Source: Lagopus muta
Taxonomy: Eukaryota > Chordata > Aves > Galliformes > Phasianidae
Assembly (NCBI RefSeq): GCF_023343835.1
Contig: NC_064435.1
Span: 55,900,134 to 55,964,133 of the forward strand
DNA length: 64,000 nt
Direction of reading: 5' to 3'
Position 1 is the first letter of the stretch; every line of letters starts with the position of its first letter. Below are positions 45,290-58,985 of the stretch, piece by piece. Under the pieces are notes generated by a model. It was given only the letters and a program-made list of their open reading frames with translations, did not search any database and had not been told where the DNA came from. A program made the position numbers and the translations under genes.

Positions 45290-48200
45290 ATAATAGCTCA
45301 ACTTAATATTCACATTTAAGTTCTCTTTCAAATGAACAGTAAGAGGCGTATCATACAGCAGCACATTATGCATGTTCTAACAAAACCTTATAAAACAAGA
45401 AGTTAAAGATCCATCTTCCTATGATTCATTGTTCTGTAGAAGATTCAGGAACTATCAGGCTTAGCTGGATTTTGGTGTTATGTGAATGTTTTTAGTTAGA
45501 AGTGCATTCAGGTGTATGTTTTTTTTTCCATAGACGCTCTGTTTTATAATCATTTCACTAGATTTCTCAGACACTGCAAAAAGATATTTTTAGATAACAC
45601 GCTGTTGATCCTTAGAAGCAGCAAAATGGTTTCTGATAAGTTTCTTGCAATACCAAACAGCGTCAGGAACATAAATAACCATATGTAGAAAAAAAGATCA
45701 CTCACCCAACAAGCGATAGGGTCTCTAACTACAGAACACTCCTCCTCAGAAAACAGCCTCCATTTAGAAGAAGTTCTCCTTTCAGATGCTAGCCTTTAAA
45801 AGAGCCTAGGGAGGGGCAGACCCTGGGTCCACCCCTTCTGATCATGTGGAAAGTACAGATAAATTGCTTGCACCTGTGCTTCTTATGCCAGTCACCCTCT
45901 TCACCAGGTGCTCAGTCAGCAGTTCAGGCCATGACATAAGAGATTCCTTATACATGCCCTTATATTTGATAAGATACTTGTAAATAAATTGATAAATTTG
46001 ATAAATTCTAAATAAATTGGTATAATTTCAAAGGCAGTATGGGTAGACCAAGTCATAATTCACAAAGATAAGCCTATGCCCTAAGAAACTGAAAGTAACT
46101 TAGAAAACTAACTTTGAATTACTAGCATATGATAACAGTTTTAAACAAGAAACTGTTCCAGATATTTTCAGGACATTAGAATATGTTATTGTTTAAAAAC
46201 AAACAGTAAAACAAAAACTAGATAAATTATATGCCCATTTCCCTGAAAACAATTGAAATGTATTCTGAAAAAAAAAAAAAAGAAAAAAAAAAAAGATTTA
46301 AGCAGAATACAGTATAAGTCACTTTTCTGAGAATTCAGTTACCTAGATAATACATTAATCAATAAAGGAAGAGTTTCCATAATTACAGAATCATAATTCT
46401 TACCCTCATCTTCTCTTAATTGCAGTTCATAAAACAATTTGATAGGAAAAGCCACAGGGTAATATCATTTTAGGAATAATTTTCTAAGGCAGCTTCCATT
46501 CAAGTTTTTCTTATCGTCCTTCCCTCTTCCAGCTTTTAGGGAGTCATTTATTCAAACTTATAATGTTTTGCCTCACTTTTTCTTTGGGCTTTCATTCCAG
46601 CTTTATTTTTTAATTGTTCAGAGCTGCAGCTAGACAACTGAGTTGAGCATTAACTAATTGCTGACCAAGCGGCTTAGAACAAGCTCCTGTTTCCTAGCAC
46701 AAATGCATATTATCGTATTTGTATTAAACAATAAAAGCTGGTGTTTCAAAGAAAAAAAAAACAAAGATTTTTTGCGTATCTATGGCTTCCCTATGTACAT
46801 CTTTCAGATATGGGAACTTTGTTTTCTACAGTGTATTGATCGAGTGAAAAAACTGCAACTGCTGACGATATCTTTTTTTCTGTATGACTCTTTTTATTTG
46901 ACTGTAGTACATTTTGATTTACTGCACTTTTGTGCAGCCAACAAGCAGGAAAATATCAGTATACTCAGACTCTACAATATAGTCAAACGTAACAAAGATG
47001 GAACATGATACATATTCCCAAATATCTGCTCTATAAATGTGTTTTCACAATTTCATTATTACTATGCAAAATGGCATGCATGGCATGTATGAGAAGCCAT
47101 ATCAAAAATTACATTAATCCTGCTTTTGGCCAATGGATGTTCAATAACTTCTAGCCTTATCATTTGTTTACAGAGACACGCACTATCTTCTTTCTATCCC
47201 TAAGTTTTCCCATTAAGCAAATGGCTGTTAATGATACATCTAGGAAATTTCATAGCTGACATGTACATATACAGGATTCTGCCACAGAAGAAAGAAAGCG
47301 TCAGTCCCAAATTCAAACTGGCATATTAACAGTTACCTTCTCCTTTATATGGAGGCTTAACAAAGAGGTGATGTACATTTGAGTTTAGGTTCGTGTTTGG
47401 CTTTCTAAGAGACAAAAAAAAACCAGTATCTGTATCTTAAGTCTCCTTTTTAGTTTGACCCAGAAAGCCTGTAAAAGCACAGCAAAACTATAACAAGCCA
47501 ATACGTAGCAAAACTTTCTGAGAAGTGTTACAGCATGCTTTGAATCTTTCTGAACTATTTTAGGAATGACACCTCATCTTTAAGACACTAAGTGTATAAA
47601 ATCTACTAAAGCCAAACAATCAGACAGCATGATATCCCCTTTCAATACAACAGCCCTCCATTTTGAAATTTTCAATGAGGCTGCACAGTTTTCTTGCAAG
47701 TTTTTCTATCCAGGATCTCACTACGACCACCGTGCTTGGACCATGCTTTGGCTGCCAGCACCTAGAAAAGAGTAAACCACATCTCTATTCTGGGATGTGA
47801 TTTCAGGTTCAGTTGATTTCCAGATGCACATAAACACAAAGTAAACAACAAATTAAAATTTGTTCCCTGGCCAAAATATGATCCATAAACCTTTTCCTGT
47901 ATTTTTCTGTTTTCCAAAACATCTTCCAAGATATAAAAAGGGAAACAATTTCTCTCATTGAATTTACCTCTAAAGAGGGTCTGTGATAATCCTTTGAAAC
48001 CACATCAACCTACTACCACGACTCAGTAATGGTTTCATCCTCAGCCCCCACTCAGCTTTTAAAGGCACAGTCTAATTTGTAAAACGCTCAGGGTGGGTTA
48101 TTTCTACCAGAATCTAAAGCACACAAATATTTAGCTGAATAAAAACTAAGGAAACCTATTACATGTTAAATATAAATATAATTTTACTGAATTATGATTA

Positions 48201-49219
48201 TAAAACCCACCTGTTAATTCGTGCCATCTAATGTTATCACCTGCAAAACAGAGAATGAATCTATGTGTTTTCTTCCCTTTCACTTAGTACTCTCACAATG
48301 GCTGCAGATAATTCTTTAAAATGAATGACTCCAGGGAGATATAATTCATTCACTTAAGATGTTTGAGCAATGAAAACATTAAGATTAAGCATCCTATTTC
48401 CCTGTCCTTGAGATGTACTGTACTAGCCAGATAACAGGCTTTCGCAGCCTGCAGAGCTACTGGATCCACATCACCTGTATGGATTTACTTCAGGGATCGA
48501 CTAAGGGTAAAACAGTTTCAGATGAGATTTCAGCTCCCCTTCTATCCTCCAGTCACCCTTGACCAGTTCAGTGAGTAATATCATTCAATAATACAATTAT
48601 GGTCCTGAAATCATAAAGCTCCTTTAGGTAAAGGAGGTATCACAGATTTTAGTTAAAGCAGTTTTTGCATTTGATTTATAAAACTGAGATTCTTGAGAGT
48701 AGCTGAGAGTAAACCATTCTAACAGAATAAAACATTGTCCTTTTGAATGTATAACACCAAACTCCAGGAAGGAAAGACCTTAGACTTTCCACTATTGTTA
48801 TTTAGGAAAGTAACTCAGACAGATTAAAACAGACACAGATACCTGGGGTGGTTGTTAATTCAACAACCTATATCATTATTTTGGCACACTGTGCTAATAG
48901 GAAGATGGGGAAAAAGTGAAGTTTAAAAAATGTTAAGCCCAAAGAAGGCAGGGCAGCTTGAAAGAGGAAGAAATACCTTTTGAAATTATTCTCATTTCCT
49001 TCAAGCCCGTGCTTAATTTGAAGGTTTTTCCTTTGGTTCTCTTTTACCAGTGCTTTAATTATCTTCCAGGGGAAAGAAAACATAAGGAATAAAACTATAT
49101 TTCAAGATTTGCTAAATAAACTGCATAAATTCTTTATCTATTTAGGAAAAGAGATATTTTTTTTTTTTCTGTAGCTTAGTTATTATGTGCTTCTCAGAAC
49201 AGTTCAAGAGACGATTTCT
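45290..49219. other. AT-rich non-coding DNA with one GC-richer patch
   Basis: No gene is recognised. 45780-45940 is GC-richer, with 'GCCTTTAAAAGAGCC' (TATA-like) and 'GGGAGGGGCAGACCCTGGG', discussed as a finding. Poly-A lies at 46267-46294. The 116-codon frame at 46658-47008 shows no family signature. Confidence 0.5.
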
Positions 49220-49820
49220 ACATTTCTCTCCATGTTGATGAGTTGGCCTTGGCTGGCCGCCAGATGCCTATCATGCTACAGTCTCTTTTCCCTTCCTCAC
49301 CAAGGCAGCGGGAGAAATATAATGAAAAATCTTGTGGGTTGACTAAAGGACTGGGAAATCACTCGATGGGTACCATTATGGACTCATAATGTAAAGTACT
49401 CAGCTTGGAGGAGATTAATTCCATTGTCAATTAATAATAGAGTAGAAAGGTAAGAAATAATAATAATTAAAAAAAAAAAAAAAAAAGAGAACCACATTCT
49501 CCCATTTCTCTTTTTTCCAGACTCATCTTCATACTCAACTGTCTACTTTATTCCTCTCCAAGTGGCTCAGAATGATGGTTAATGGGGGTGGAAGTCAGTC
49601 CACAACGCTTCATCTTTCTCTTGCAAATACCTCAGAGAGACTTTTCCTTTCCTTAAGTCTGTTCTACCAAAGCACACCTAGCATCATTCATGGCTCAGAT
49701 GTGGTAGCAGTGGGTCCCTGTTGGAGTGGCTGGAGCTCTGATCTGACATGGGGCAGTGCTGGGCTCTTCTTGCGAAGGTGACCCCTACAAAACCTTGTCA
49801 CATAAACCCAATGCACTCTG
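49220..49820 (+). repeat. Old avian LTR-like repeat, copy 2 of 2
   Basis: Same family as 21110-21885: 'GGCCTTGGCTGGCCGCCAGA', 'CTTGTGGGTTGACTAAAGGA', 'CAATTAATAATAGAGTAG', then 'TGGAGTGGCTGGAGCTCTGA', 'TCTGACATGGGGCAGTG', and the end 'CAAAACCTTGTCACATAAAC'. It keeps the left part better than copy 1 and lacks most of the short internal repeats. A poly-A run (49471-49486) is inserted. Confidence 0.55.
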
Positions 49821-52800
49821 TGTGTGTTCAGTACAGCCTTGAGGAAGCTCCTTTATATCAAAATGGGAGAGATGTTTTTAGAATTGGAGGTAGGGGAAAC
49901 AAAAATAATATATTTTAGGGCAGCACTGCTTTTTCTTAAACATATTTTGTTGAAAGTTCCAGAATGCTGAAGCTTCCATGGAATTCTGTAATTACTATAT
50001 ACTACTGTTGGGAATATTGAAAGATTTCCAAGGAAGAGCAAAAACTAATGCCAACATTATCTACTTGATAAATGTGTTCTGACAAAGTATCTTTCATTTG
50101 CCTTGTTTGGTTTTTTTTTGTTTGTTTGTTTGTTTGCTTGTTTTTTCTGTTTTATCTGTTAATTCTTCAGGTTGGGATCCTGTCTTTGCCTATGTCTATT
50201 ATGTACTTACAAAACAGTATATAGAATCACAATTAATAAACATCATCTCCCCTGAAAATGTACAGGGTTATTCTGCTGCTAAATTGATGTTGAAAAGATC
50301 AACGTTAACTTGCACAAACGCATTCTCTTTGGCTTCAGGAGGCCCTTAAAGAGGTATTTAAATAGGATCACTCTAGGCTTCCAAGGCATTGGAGATGCCA
50401 TTTGGATGAGGTGTTTAGGGGATGCTGCAGAGAAGCTGTAAATCTACACTGATATCCATGCCTCAAAAGATCTCAGGTCATCCATGAGTTGAGAGGGATA
50501 TACTCTTGGCAAAAGGCAAATCTTATCACTTCACTGCATGATAAAGTAAAAGTGTTTTAAAGGGATTAGGTTTTACTTTTTCATGGCATCTTAGTCTGGA
50601 ACAGTAGGCAACTGACCTATGTGCAAGCAGATCTGAAACCACTCACAACATTGAAAAGACCAAAAATTTTATTCCAGTCAATGGAAACTATTTCAGTTAC
50701 ATTTTCTTTTTCATTTTAGAAATAAGATTAAGAAGGCTATTTTTTTTTAGGGAGCCCTAACATCTCTCAGGTTCAATGTGACACCTCTTCTCTTAGAAAA
50801 AGTTAGCATATACTTTGCAAGAGGTGTTCTGTCTTCCATCATTTTGCAGTTCTTTGCAGAATGTGAGCATAATGTGGGTATTCAATTCTCCTTTTCTCAT
50901 TATTTTAGTGCACGGTGAATGAAGGTAATGGTAGATGTTTTCTTCTCTTTCTGTTGTTCTAGAAAAGTGACTTTCTATGTCTCCATTTAGTAATTATGAA
51001 CAGAGAGTAATCATTCCTATTGTTGTTAATGGGAAGTTTAGTTTCTGTTAGGAAAGTATAATCTGGAACAAAACAGGACAGATTCTGAGTACTGCAAGTC
51101 AGTGCAACTATTTTGCACAGACTGAAATACCCTGATTCAGTTTCACAAGAAACAGTTACTGTTTCTAGTCTTCTCTGTGAAGTCTGCTAAATCCATGGAC
51201 CTGCAGAGTTAGCAGAGTCCACAGTTTTAGTGAAGTCTCTCATAAACTGGATTATTGGTTCTAGCCTCTGAACTCCCGACACATCTCAGGAAAGCATCTT
51301 TGTAGTATACCCAGGAGTCTGGAGCATCTTGAGGAATCATAGATCTTCAAGTCTCACTGAAATACAACATGTATTCACATTGACACTTTAAGTTCATCAT
51401 TTCAGAATCAGTGTTTCTGTTGTTGCCACATAGGCTTTTTTTCTAAAGCTCATTGCATTAAACGTATTTCCCTTTTCTTTGGAAATGTTTAGGCTCCAAA
51501 TAAACTCTTTTCTTACAGCTTTTGTAGTTACATAATAAACAAAATGTCTAAATAAAAGCACCTCTATAAATGTCAATATTATTATTTTTTATTATAAAAT
51601 ATTTTCAAGTTTATGTTAAAAGACATTCCAAGTTATCTTACACTTGCAGATCTTGGAGAAGTGAATTCTACTTTTTAATGCAGAAAAATAATAGTTATTT
51701 TTTGTTTGTTTGTTTGGTTGGTTTGTTTTTGTTTTGTTTTAGTATATAACAGTTTTCCCCATCAGATAGGATCTAATATGCAGATCTTCCACAGGCACAG
51801 TAATACTAGTGGAAAATAACAAAAATCTCCTTCTCTGAGGCTATCTTTGAAGAGAAGGAAGATCCAGGCAATGTCTCTGTAGCCTCCCTGAGGTACTGTG
51901 TCAATGCAGGTATCAACAGCATCAAGATGACTGAGAATTCCTAGCTACTCACAGATTTAGTATTATTACCTTAAGTATGTGATCTGGAATATATTACTCA
52001 GCACAGCGTTATGTGTAGTTGTGAGATTTCTCCCTAGCCTACTTTCTGAATAGATAAACAATGATATGCTGTCACCACAAATTTTAATTGCTACAATAAA
52101 CCATCCTTTGCTGTCCACACAAGGAACAGGACAACTCTAATCCAAGAGAGACTTTCATTCTCTCTCAGAGCCCTAATGATAAAGGAAATTATTGCTCTTT
52201 GTTCTGTACTCCAGATCAGTTTCCTGTGAATAACTTAATGCATGCCATCAAGATAAATGACCTTTAAAGAGAATTCTGTCAAACTGTCTTCTGAGAAATG
52301 ATCCTATTTGTAAAAACAAATAATGATCTATTTCAGAAATTGCAAGGAATCAGAACTTCCTAGTTTTTATATTTTCTACTGGCAGGAAAACATTCTTCAT
52401 TATAATCAAAGGGTTTCTTACGTCACAAGAACCCAGCAGTGGAGACCCTTATGGTTCTATGTAAAGAGAAATTCTCGATAGCATAGAGTTATCACAGTGA
52501 TTCTGACAAATTTTAATAAATGTAAAATTGAAACACTTCCAGACAGAAGCTATGTACTCAGAATCTATGCTATCTCAGTTAACAACAGTATTTTACAGAG
52601 AACAACAGAAGTGGATTGTATAACATGCAGAAGAGGAACTATCATTTTTGGAGATGTATAGTTACATGTTTTCCATAGCTTTAGCTTGTTCATGCATGCA
52701 TCAGCTCTCTGGAGCAAACTGATCATCCTAGTGGTGTTTGATCTGCTTTTCTGCATTTTCTGAGCCAGTATAAATAACTTTCCCCACAATTTTAGCCTTC

Positions 52801-53839
52801 CAAGCAAACCGGAGTCCCAAATTAAAGATGAGGATGCCCTGAAAACCTTTTTACACCTAAATCCCAACAGACAGGAATTTGCATATTAGTCAAACAACAG
52901 TTTTAATCCCAGCACTGCCATCTACTGAAGAGATTATTATATGCTTTTCTGGAATATGTACTTTTAACTCATAGACAATTTATTAGCTTACTAACTGGAT
53001 TACTGGATAAACAGAGTTTCTAACCAGATAAAACCAAGCTATCCTATACAGCCTGACAGGATGATCTTTAAAATATGCATATAAATCCAATTAAAAGAAT
53101 GGTGACATTTCAGCAATAGTGAATGGACAAATACAAACTCACTATACCTAGGCCTGCATCACTGTGATGGAAGACAAAGAAACACCATCTCATTTAATTA
53201 CTGAGAATGGAATCAACTACCATTCAAGTTAGTAAGAATAGATATTAATCAATTAATTGTTAATTAAAAAAAAAAAAAAGGCCAATAAATCGCTGTTGTA
53301 ATCTGTACAGGGATGCATGTGAAGTATACAGGACAAACTGCATTGATACTTTCACCTGGATAAGAAAATTTAAATAATAATTTAAGTCTAAAAGCCTTTA
53401 TCACAGTTTAGTCCCTGGGATACCTGCCAGTTCCACAATGGATGGAATAGATAATATCCAGATATCTTGCTGTATATACTTTGTTCATTGCTGAAGCAAC
53501 TCTTGTGTGAAGAAAATTACACTGTTTGTGAACAGGCCACATAGTATAATGACTACATTTATCTACTGAGTTTACTATACCTCATGGTTTAACAATACAA
53601 AACATTTCCAAGATTTCTTCTTAGGGAAGCAAGCCACAATTTCTGATAGAAAAGGTAGAGTAGGCTAATTCTGATGCCAGAGGTGGGAAAGTGTCTTCCT
53701 GCTTTTTTAGTGTGAGTTGAAACAATCATTACACAAAGGGCAGACACTGGACATGTTTCCTTGGCCCAACAATATATGTGTCAAGGCACCATAGGTGCTA
53801 ATAACTCTAGGGTGCTGTGCAACTCAAGCCTATTGGGGA
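49821..53839. other. AT-rich non-coding DNA
   Basis: (TTTG)n-type runs lie at 50109-50144 and 51699-51741. No gene or element is recognised. Confidence 0.55.
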
Positions 53840-54195
53840 TCTCATGCGGTATTAAGGCAGGGATTGGCAGCTGAGCTTCATCCTCTTGTCCCACCAGGAA
53901 CAGGGCAGCCAGGGACATGAGTAGCCCAGGCACAAGGCACCCCTCCCTGGTAACAGAGAAAGTCTATGGCCAAGCTTTGACATGGGCTTGTTGTGGACCT
54001 GCCTGAGATGGGCTGATGGCTGGGCAGGACAAGGCTGTGGGGATCTGTAGATTGGCTCTACTGAGAGCTTGGTGGGATTGGGGCTGATGGCCCCAGGCTG
54101 ATGTGGTTGCAGGGGCTTTGGGCAGAGTGTCAGAATCTTAGGGATGGTTATGCCACAGGCCCACGGCAGTGTATTAAGATGGTTCCTCCTACACC
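53840..54195. other. GC-rich patch of unknown origin
   Basis: About 350 bp clearly richer in G and C than its surroundings. The minus strand has a 119-codon frame (53852-54211), rich in P, S, L and C, with no recognised domain. There are repeated 'GGGCTGATGG'-like words (54009, 54082). It may be an unrecognised repeat or a small CpG-poor regulatory region. Confidence 0.4.
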
Positions 54196-56229
54196 TATCC
54201 CTCCTATGCAAGTATAATTCTCAGTGTTTATTTGATGATACAATACAGAAACTTCAACCAAAATGAGAATATAAGCTACAAAAGGCTATTTAAAATATAT
54301 ATTTTCCATTACACTCCTCTCAAAACTGAGAACTGAAATATTTCAAATAATTCTACACCAGATTTTAAAAATTGAGGTGAAAGCATAAGCTCAAAAGATA
54401 CATCAGTTATTTTTCTGTAGTTTTCAGACAGTTTATTGGGGCCAGAAGAATTGCAGTTAGCCAGGCTGTTCACTTCACGCAGTCGAGAAGGAATAAAGAA
54501 CAGGGACCCATCTGGAAAAGCAGTGCTTGCCAGGGGCACACAAAACACACCAGAGGAAAGCAAGGAGGAAGAAGCAGGCTAGCTACCCTAAAATGAGTCT
54601 GATGGCATCTTTTGACAGGCCAGGAAAAGAAGTCCATTGTTAAGGAGCAATACAAGATTCACTTCCCACTAGCACTGACAGCAGGGAATTACTCATGCTA
54701 CCTATATTTTCAACAGTTGATAGAACCAGTGTGTCGTTCACACAGAATGAGAGAAACTAATACATGTGGAAAGGTTGTTAAAAGAAGCAAGAGGGGAATA
54801 AACAGTTGTGAGAAAAGAAAAACAAAGAAGTGCTCAGAATTCTTTCAATTCAATGCCTTTTTGAGACAGATAAAAAACATCATATCTTTCATCTACTTTT
54901 GTGAATTGATTTTTTTCCTTCTAAGTTAGAAGCCATCTGAAAAAGCTATGTCCCTTCTGTTTTGTTCCTCCACTGTCAAGTCAGACTCTGTAGTTAAAAT
55001 TTTTCTGATGCTTTTGTTTTACCATGTTTTTTTTTTTTTTTTGTATTGCATACTTCACAGCTTCTTTTACTTTCTCTTTCACCATACATATTTCTCACTT
55101 CAGTTTGATCAGATGCATCACAGACCCTGAAACCTGATTTATTTGTTCCCTTGCTCACTCTATATTTTCTTTCCCTGCATTTTGTTACAAATTTTGCCCC
55201 AAGACTCGAACTCTGTAAATCTCTCTTTTCCACTCTTGGAAAAAATACTAGTCTCTGATTATTGTTCTAGTATTTCAAGATATGTCCCATGTTTTACACC
55301 TAATTCCTTTCCCCCCCCCCATGCCCTATTTGTCATTTCACTAATTCATTTTCAGCCTGATAGCAGCCTCTTCCAAACAGAATTTTTGCTTTCATTTAAT
55401 ACTGTTCTCTCGTCTTCCATATTCTTCAATTTGTTATTTAATTTCAATTCTTGCTTTTTTTTTTTTTTTTTTTTTTTTCCTGGCATACACTAATTATACA
55501 CTAATTTGTATTACTTTGTATTTGCCTGACTCTAAGATTCTAGAAAAACAGATGATGGTAAAACTATGAATGAAGAAAGTAAATCATTGTTTCTAATGCC
55601 AGATTAGCATTGAGATCCCATCTAAATGTCACTGAGTGTAATAATAAATTTTCCTCTGCTTTCACTGAGATTCAAAGTATTAGTAGAAGGGTGTCATCTC
55701 TACATCGTATTCCTTCACCCATTACTTATTTCTAAGCAGATCTGCACGTCATGTTGCATCCAAAAATTTGTAGTATATTGCAAAGGCTCAGACAGCCTCT
55801 GAATTATAAGCCTGTGCGACTCATCCATTATGAGTACCAATGGCCAGGGAAAAACAGTGAATCAAGAGAGGATGATCCTGAAGAACTTGAAAGGCTATGA
55901 GGTTTCTCCTCAATCTTTACAGAAAAAGGAGAGAGCCCAGGTATCTTGTGTGTTAATACCCATCTTTGGGCTTGATATCCTATGCAGGGCTTTGTCATCT
56001 ATGATCACAGGACCAAAGCAGTGGTTGGCTCCATCTGACAAAATGGAGTAAAAGTGCTGGTTTTTTTGATTGTTTATTTGTTTTGCAAATAAACTTGCAA
56101 ACCTAATGGAAGAGATTTTAAGCTAGGCGTTTTAGGGGGGAATTCTTTTTCAAGGAATTAAGATGGAAAACTGAGAAAAGTGGAACAACAGGAGGTAAAG
56201 AGGCAAATGTCTACATGACAAGATAGTAT
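54196..56229. other. AT-rich non-coding DNA
   Basis: Poly-T runs lie at about 55026-55041 and 55456-55479, and a C10 run at about 55311-55320. The reading frames here (105 codons at 54612, 116 at 55143) have no family signature. Confidence 0.5.
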
Positions 56230-57690
56230 AAAAGGTAATCCCTAAGAAAGCATCATGACTGGAGGCCTACCTCAGTTGCATCACTCAGATCGCAGGACTG
56301 CCCTGGCGTGGGTGGCAACATGCTCTTTAGCAAGGCTGAGCACAGAGGGAGTAAAGGTTGTGCTCTATGTGAAGGAACAGCTTGCATTCATGGAGCTTTG
56401 CCATAGTCCACAAGTCAGTTGAGAGTTTGCAGGTCAGGATCAAAGGGAGGCTAATGAGTACGCTGTTGTGATGGCTTTCTGCTGCAGACCTTCCAATAAA
56501 GAGGCAAAACAAGGAGATTCCTTATTTACCTGATTGAAGGAAGACTTGTGATCAGGAAGACAATTAAAAATGTTTATTGGTTATGGAATTAGGAAAGCCA
56601 AAATTCTGCTGCAATTGAAATTGGCAGGGGAGGTAAATGGCAAAAGGAAAGACTTTTGTAAATATACCCGCAGGAAGAGTAGATGTTTTTGTGATGAAGA
56701 GCTGGAAGGGATTGTAGTAGTCAAAGCTTTGTTTGCCAAAGTCTTTACTACTAAAGCACACTTTTAAGCTTTCCAGGTCACTGTTCCTAGTGTCAATGTC
56801 TCTGAGAGTGAGGCACAGCCTAGGTTAGGGAAAGATTAGTTAAGAATCAATTGAGCAAAATGGATATACAGCAGTTCATGAAACCAGATGAGGTATGTCT
56901 GAAGACAATGACAGAGCTGACCAAAGTCGTCTTTCAAAATCTAGGTGATCTCTAGTGACAAGAGAAACGAAAGTGCCTCATCTCTATTCAAGAATAGTAA
57001 GAAAAGGGATCTGGGACACTACAGCCTGCTCAGCCGCACCTCAGTCTCTTCACACAGAAGTCATTCACAAGCACACAAAAAAAAGAATCTGACTGGCTGT
57101 CATCATGGTCTTCAGTTTTACCTCCATCACCAATTTGAAAAGCTATAGACTGATGACAGGGTAAAATATAGCCTCAGCAAGTCTGTGGACACCAAATTTA
57201 GAAAATAAAGAGAAAAGTAACAGGAATGCCGTTTAGCGATATTCTGACAGACTAGAGAACTGGGCTGATAGAAACTCATGAAGTTTGATAAACGGAAGCT
57301 GGAAGTCCTGCACCTCCAATAAATTATCTGCATTCAGATGTATTGTCTGGAATTGGCTGGATAGAAACAAGTTTCACAGAAGAAAAATAATGGAGGTCCT
57401 AGGGTCATAAGTTTGACATCTGTCAGTCAGCAGTACAAACGTGAAGGAAAGAAAGCAAATTGCATAGTAGGATGTACTAGCAAAAAAGCATAGTAGGCAA
57501 ATCAAAAGAAATGCCTATTCCTCCATATTTGGTACTTGTGGTCACATCTGGAGTATTGTGCTTGATTTTGGTTCTCTGTTCAGTAAAGCAGTGACACTGG
57601 GGAGTAAGTGAAGCAGGGGATTATCAAAACCATAAGTCATCAAAAGCCTTTGGAGTTTTTTTCAACAGACCATTTGGGCATCGAGCAATT
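56230..57690 (+). mobile_element. Long degenerate CR1 including endonuclease/RT-region sequence
   Basis: Sense CR1 in unusual length for this window. 'GGAGTAAAGGTTGTGCTCTA' to 'GATGGCTTTCTGCTGCAGAC' (56347-56490) matches the CR1 endonuclease region. 'TTTGCCAAAGTCTTTACTAC' (56731) and 'GGGATCTGGGACACTACAGC' (57006) match the linker and RT start. 'ATGAAGTTTGATAA' (57280) and 'ATCTGGAGTATTGTGCTTG' (57548) match the end of ORF2. Frames are broken throughout and internal deletions have removed much of RT. The 3' UTR is not clearly present. Confidence 0.7.
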
Positions 57691-58884
57691 AAATATGACT
57701 GGGAACTTCTTTTCAAGTGCAGATTAATTCACTATTTTTACTGTTCGAAAGAAAGCATATGGTGATTTGCAATCTCAGGTCCAGTACTAGAGCGCCCTTG
57801 AGAATTAATAAGCCTGAACATTGCCATGCCAATTAAATGTTGTTCCAAGTTGTCTTTCCCTGCATCTGGCTGCCTTGAACATGGGTAGAGTTCACAGCAG
57901 TACAATCTCTATCCAAAAGATATTCTGAGCCTAGTTTTTTCTAAGCATGACGTAGACACCTTATGCCTTACTAAGAGTAAATCTGACAATCATGAATGTG
58001 GAAGGAAAGCCTGTTGCATATGGGTTTAACATGTCAAAGTACACTTGCAAAACTACTGTTAACTGCTTAGTTCAGATATATCTACAAAAGATCTGAAAAA
58101 AATAACAGTGCACATGTATAAAGGATGCTACAGGCAAACACATAAGATTTGATCATGGAGGCAAATAAGCAAGTCTTTTTCTACTCCTGGTAAAAATGGG
58201 ATAATGTTATATAGCGCATGTAGGCTCCATTTTTGTTTTCAGTTGGTAAACTACTTCTTTGAGGGGAAGTGAAAAACGCTAAAACATTTATCTCAAATTT
58301 TATAACATGCTCAGAGGTCTGAAATGTACTAGCTGCCATATGATCTCTGGCTCCCATAGCTCTGTAAAGATAATTTGTAAAATTTGCTTGGGGGATGGCT
58401 TATATATTTGTTACATATTCGAGCATTCCATGCATGACTAAATGTGCACTGTGTAATCTGTCTATTGAATCAGTGCCCTTTATAAACAGTTTAGTATGGT
58501 CATTAATTACATCTGTATGCTTAGTCCCATCTAAGTTGCATACAAATTTTCATGTAATTTTGCCAATAGTATCAAGGTTAGAGCTCTATCAAAATATTTT
58601 ACATGAAAAAGTTTGTCTCATAGCCATTGTTTGTATGTCCGTATGTGTAGCCATAAGCTTTTTGCATATGGACAAAGAATAGTCAGCAAATTTTCTACAG
58701 TGTTAGTAGAGTTTCTTTCCTTTCCCTTCAAATCCTTCACATATTTTCTCTTTCTCACAAGGTGTCCATGATAAAAGATAACTGGAAATTTAAAAATCTG
58801 GTTTCTCATTCTTGTCCAGTGCCCTAACAGCTACACAAGAGAGTGTACTTTCTAGAGAGGAAAAAAAAAAAAAGAATATTTATA
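57691..58884. other. AT-rich non-coding DNA
   Basis: No gene is recognised. Confidence 0.55.
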
Positions 58885-58985
58885 GAATCATAGAATCATA
58901 GAGTGGCCTGGGTTGAAAACAACCAGAATGATCATCCATTTTCAACCCCCCTGCCACGGGCAGGGTCACCAACCACTAGATTCAT
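58885..58985 (-). mobile_element. CR1 3'-end fragment, antisense (about 100 bp)
   Basis: It starts with the repeated 'ATAGAATCATAGAATCATAG' and 'AGTGGCCTGGGTTGAAAACA', then 'GATCATCCATTTTCAACCCC'. It is a very short 5'-truncated copy. Confidence 0.9.

Noticed and set aside
46658..47008. 116-codon plus frame
   Set aside because: No domain, biased AT-driven composition and no gene structure around it.
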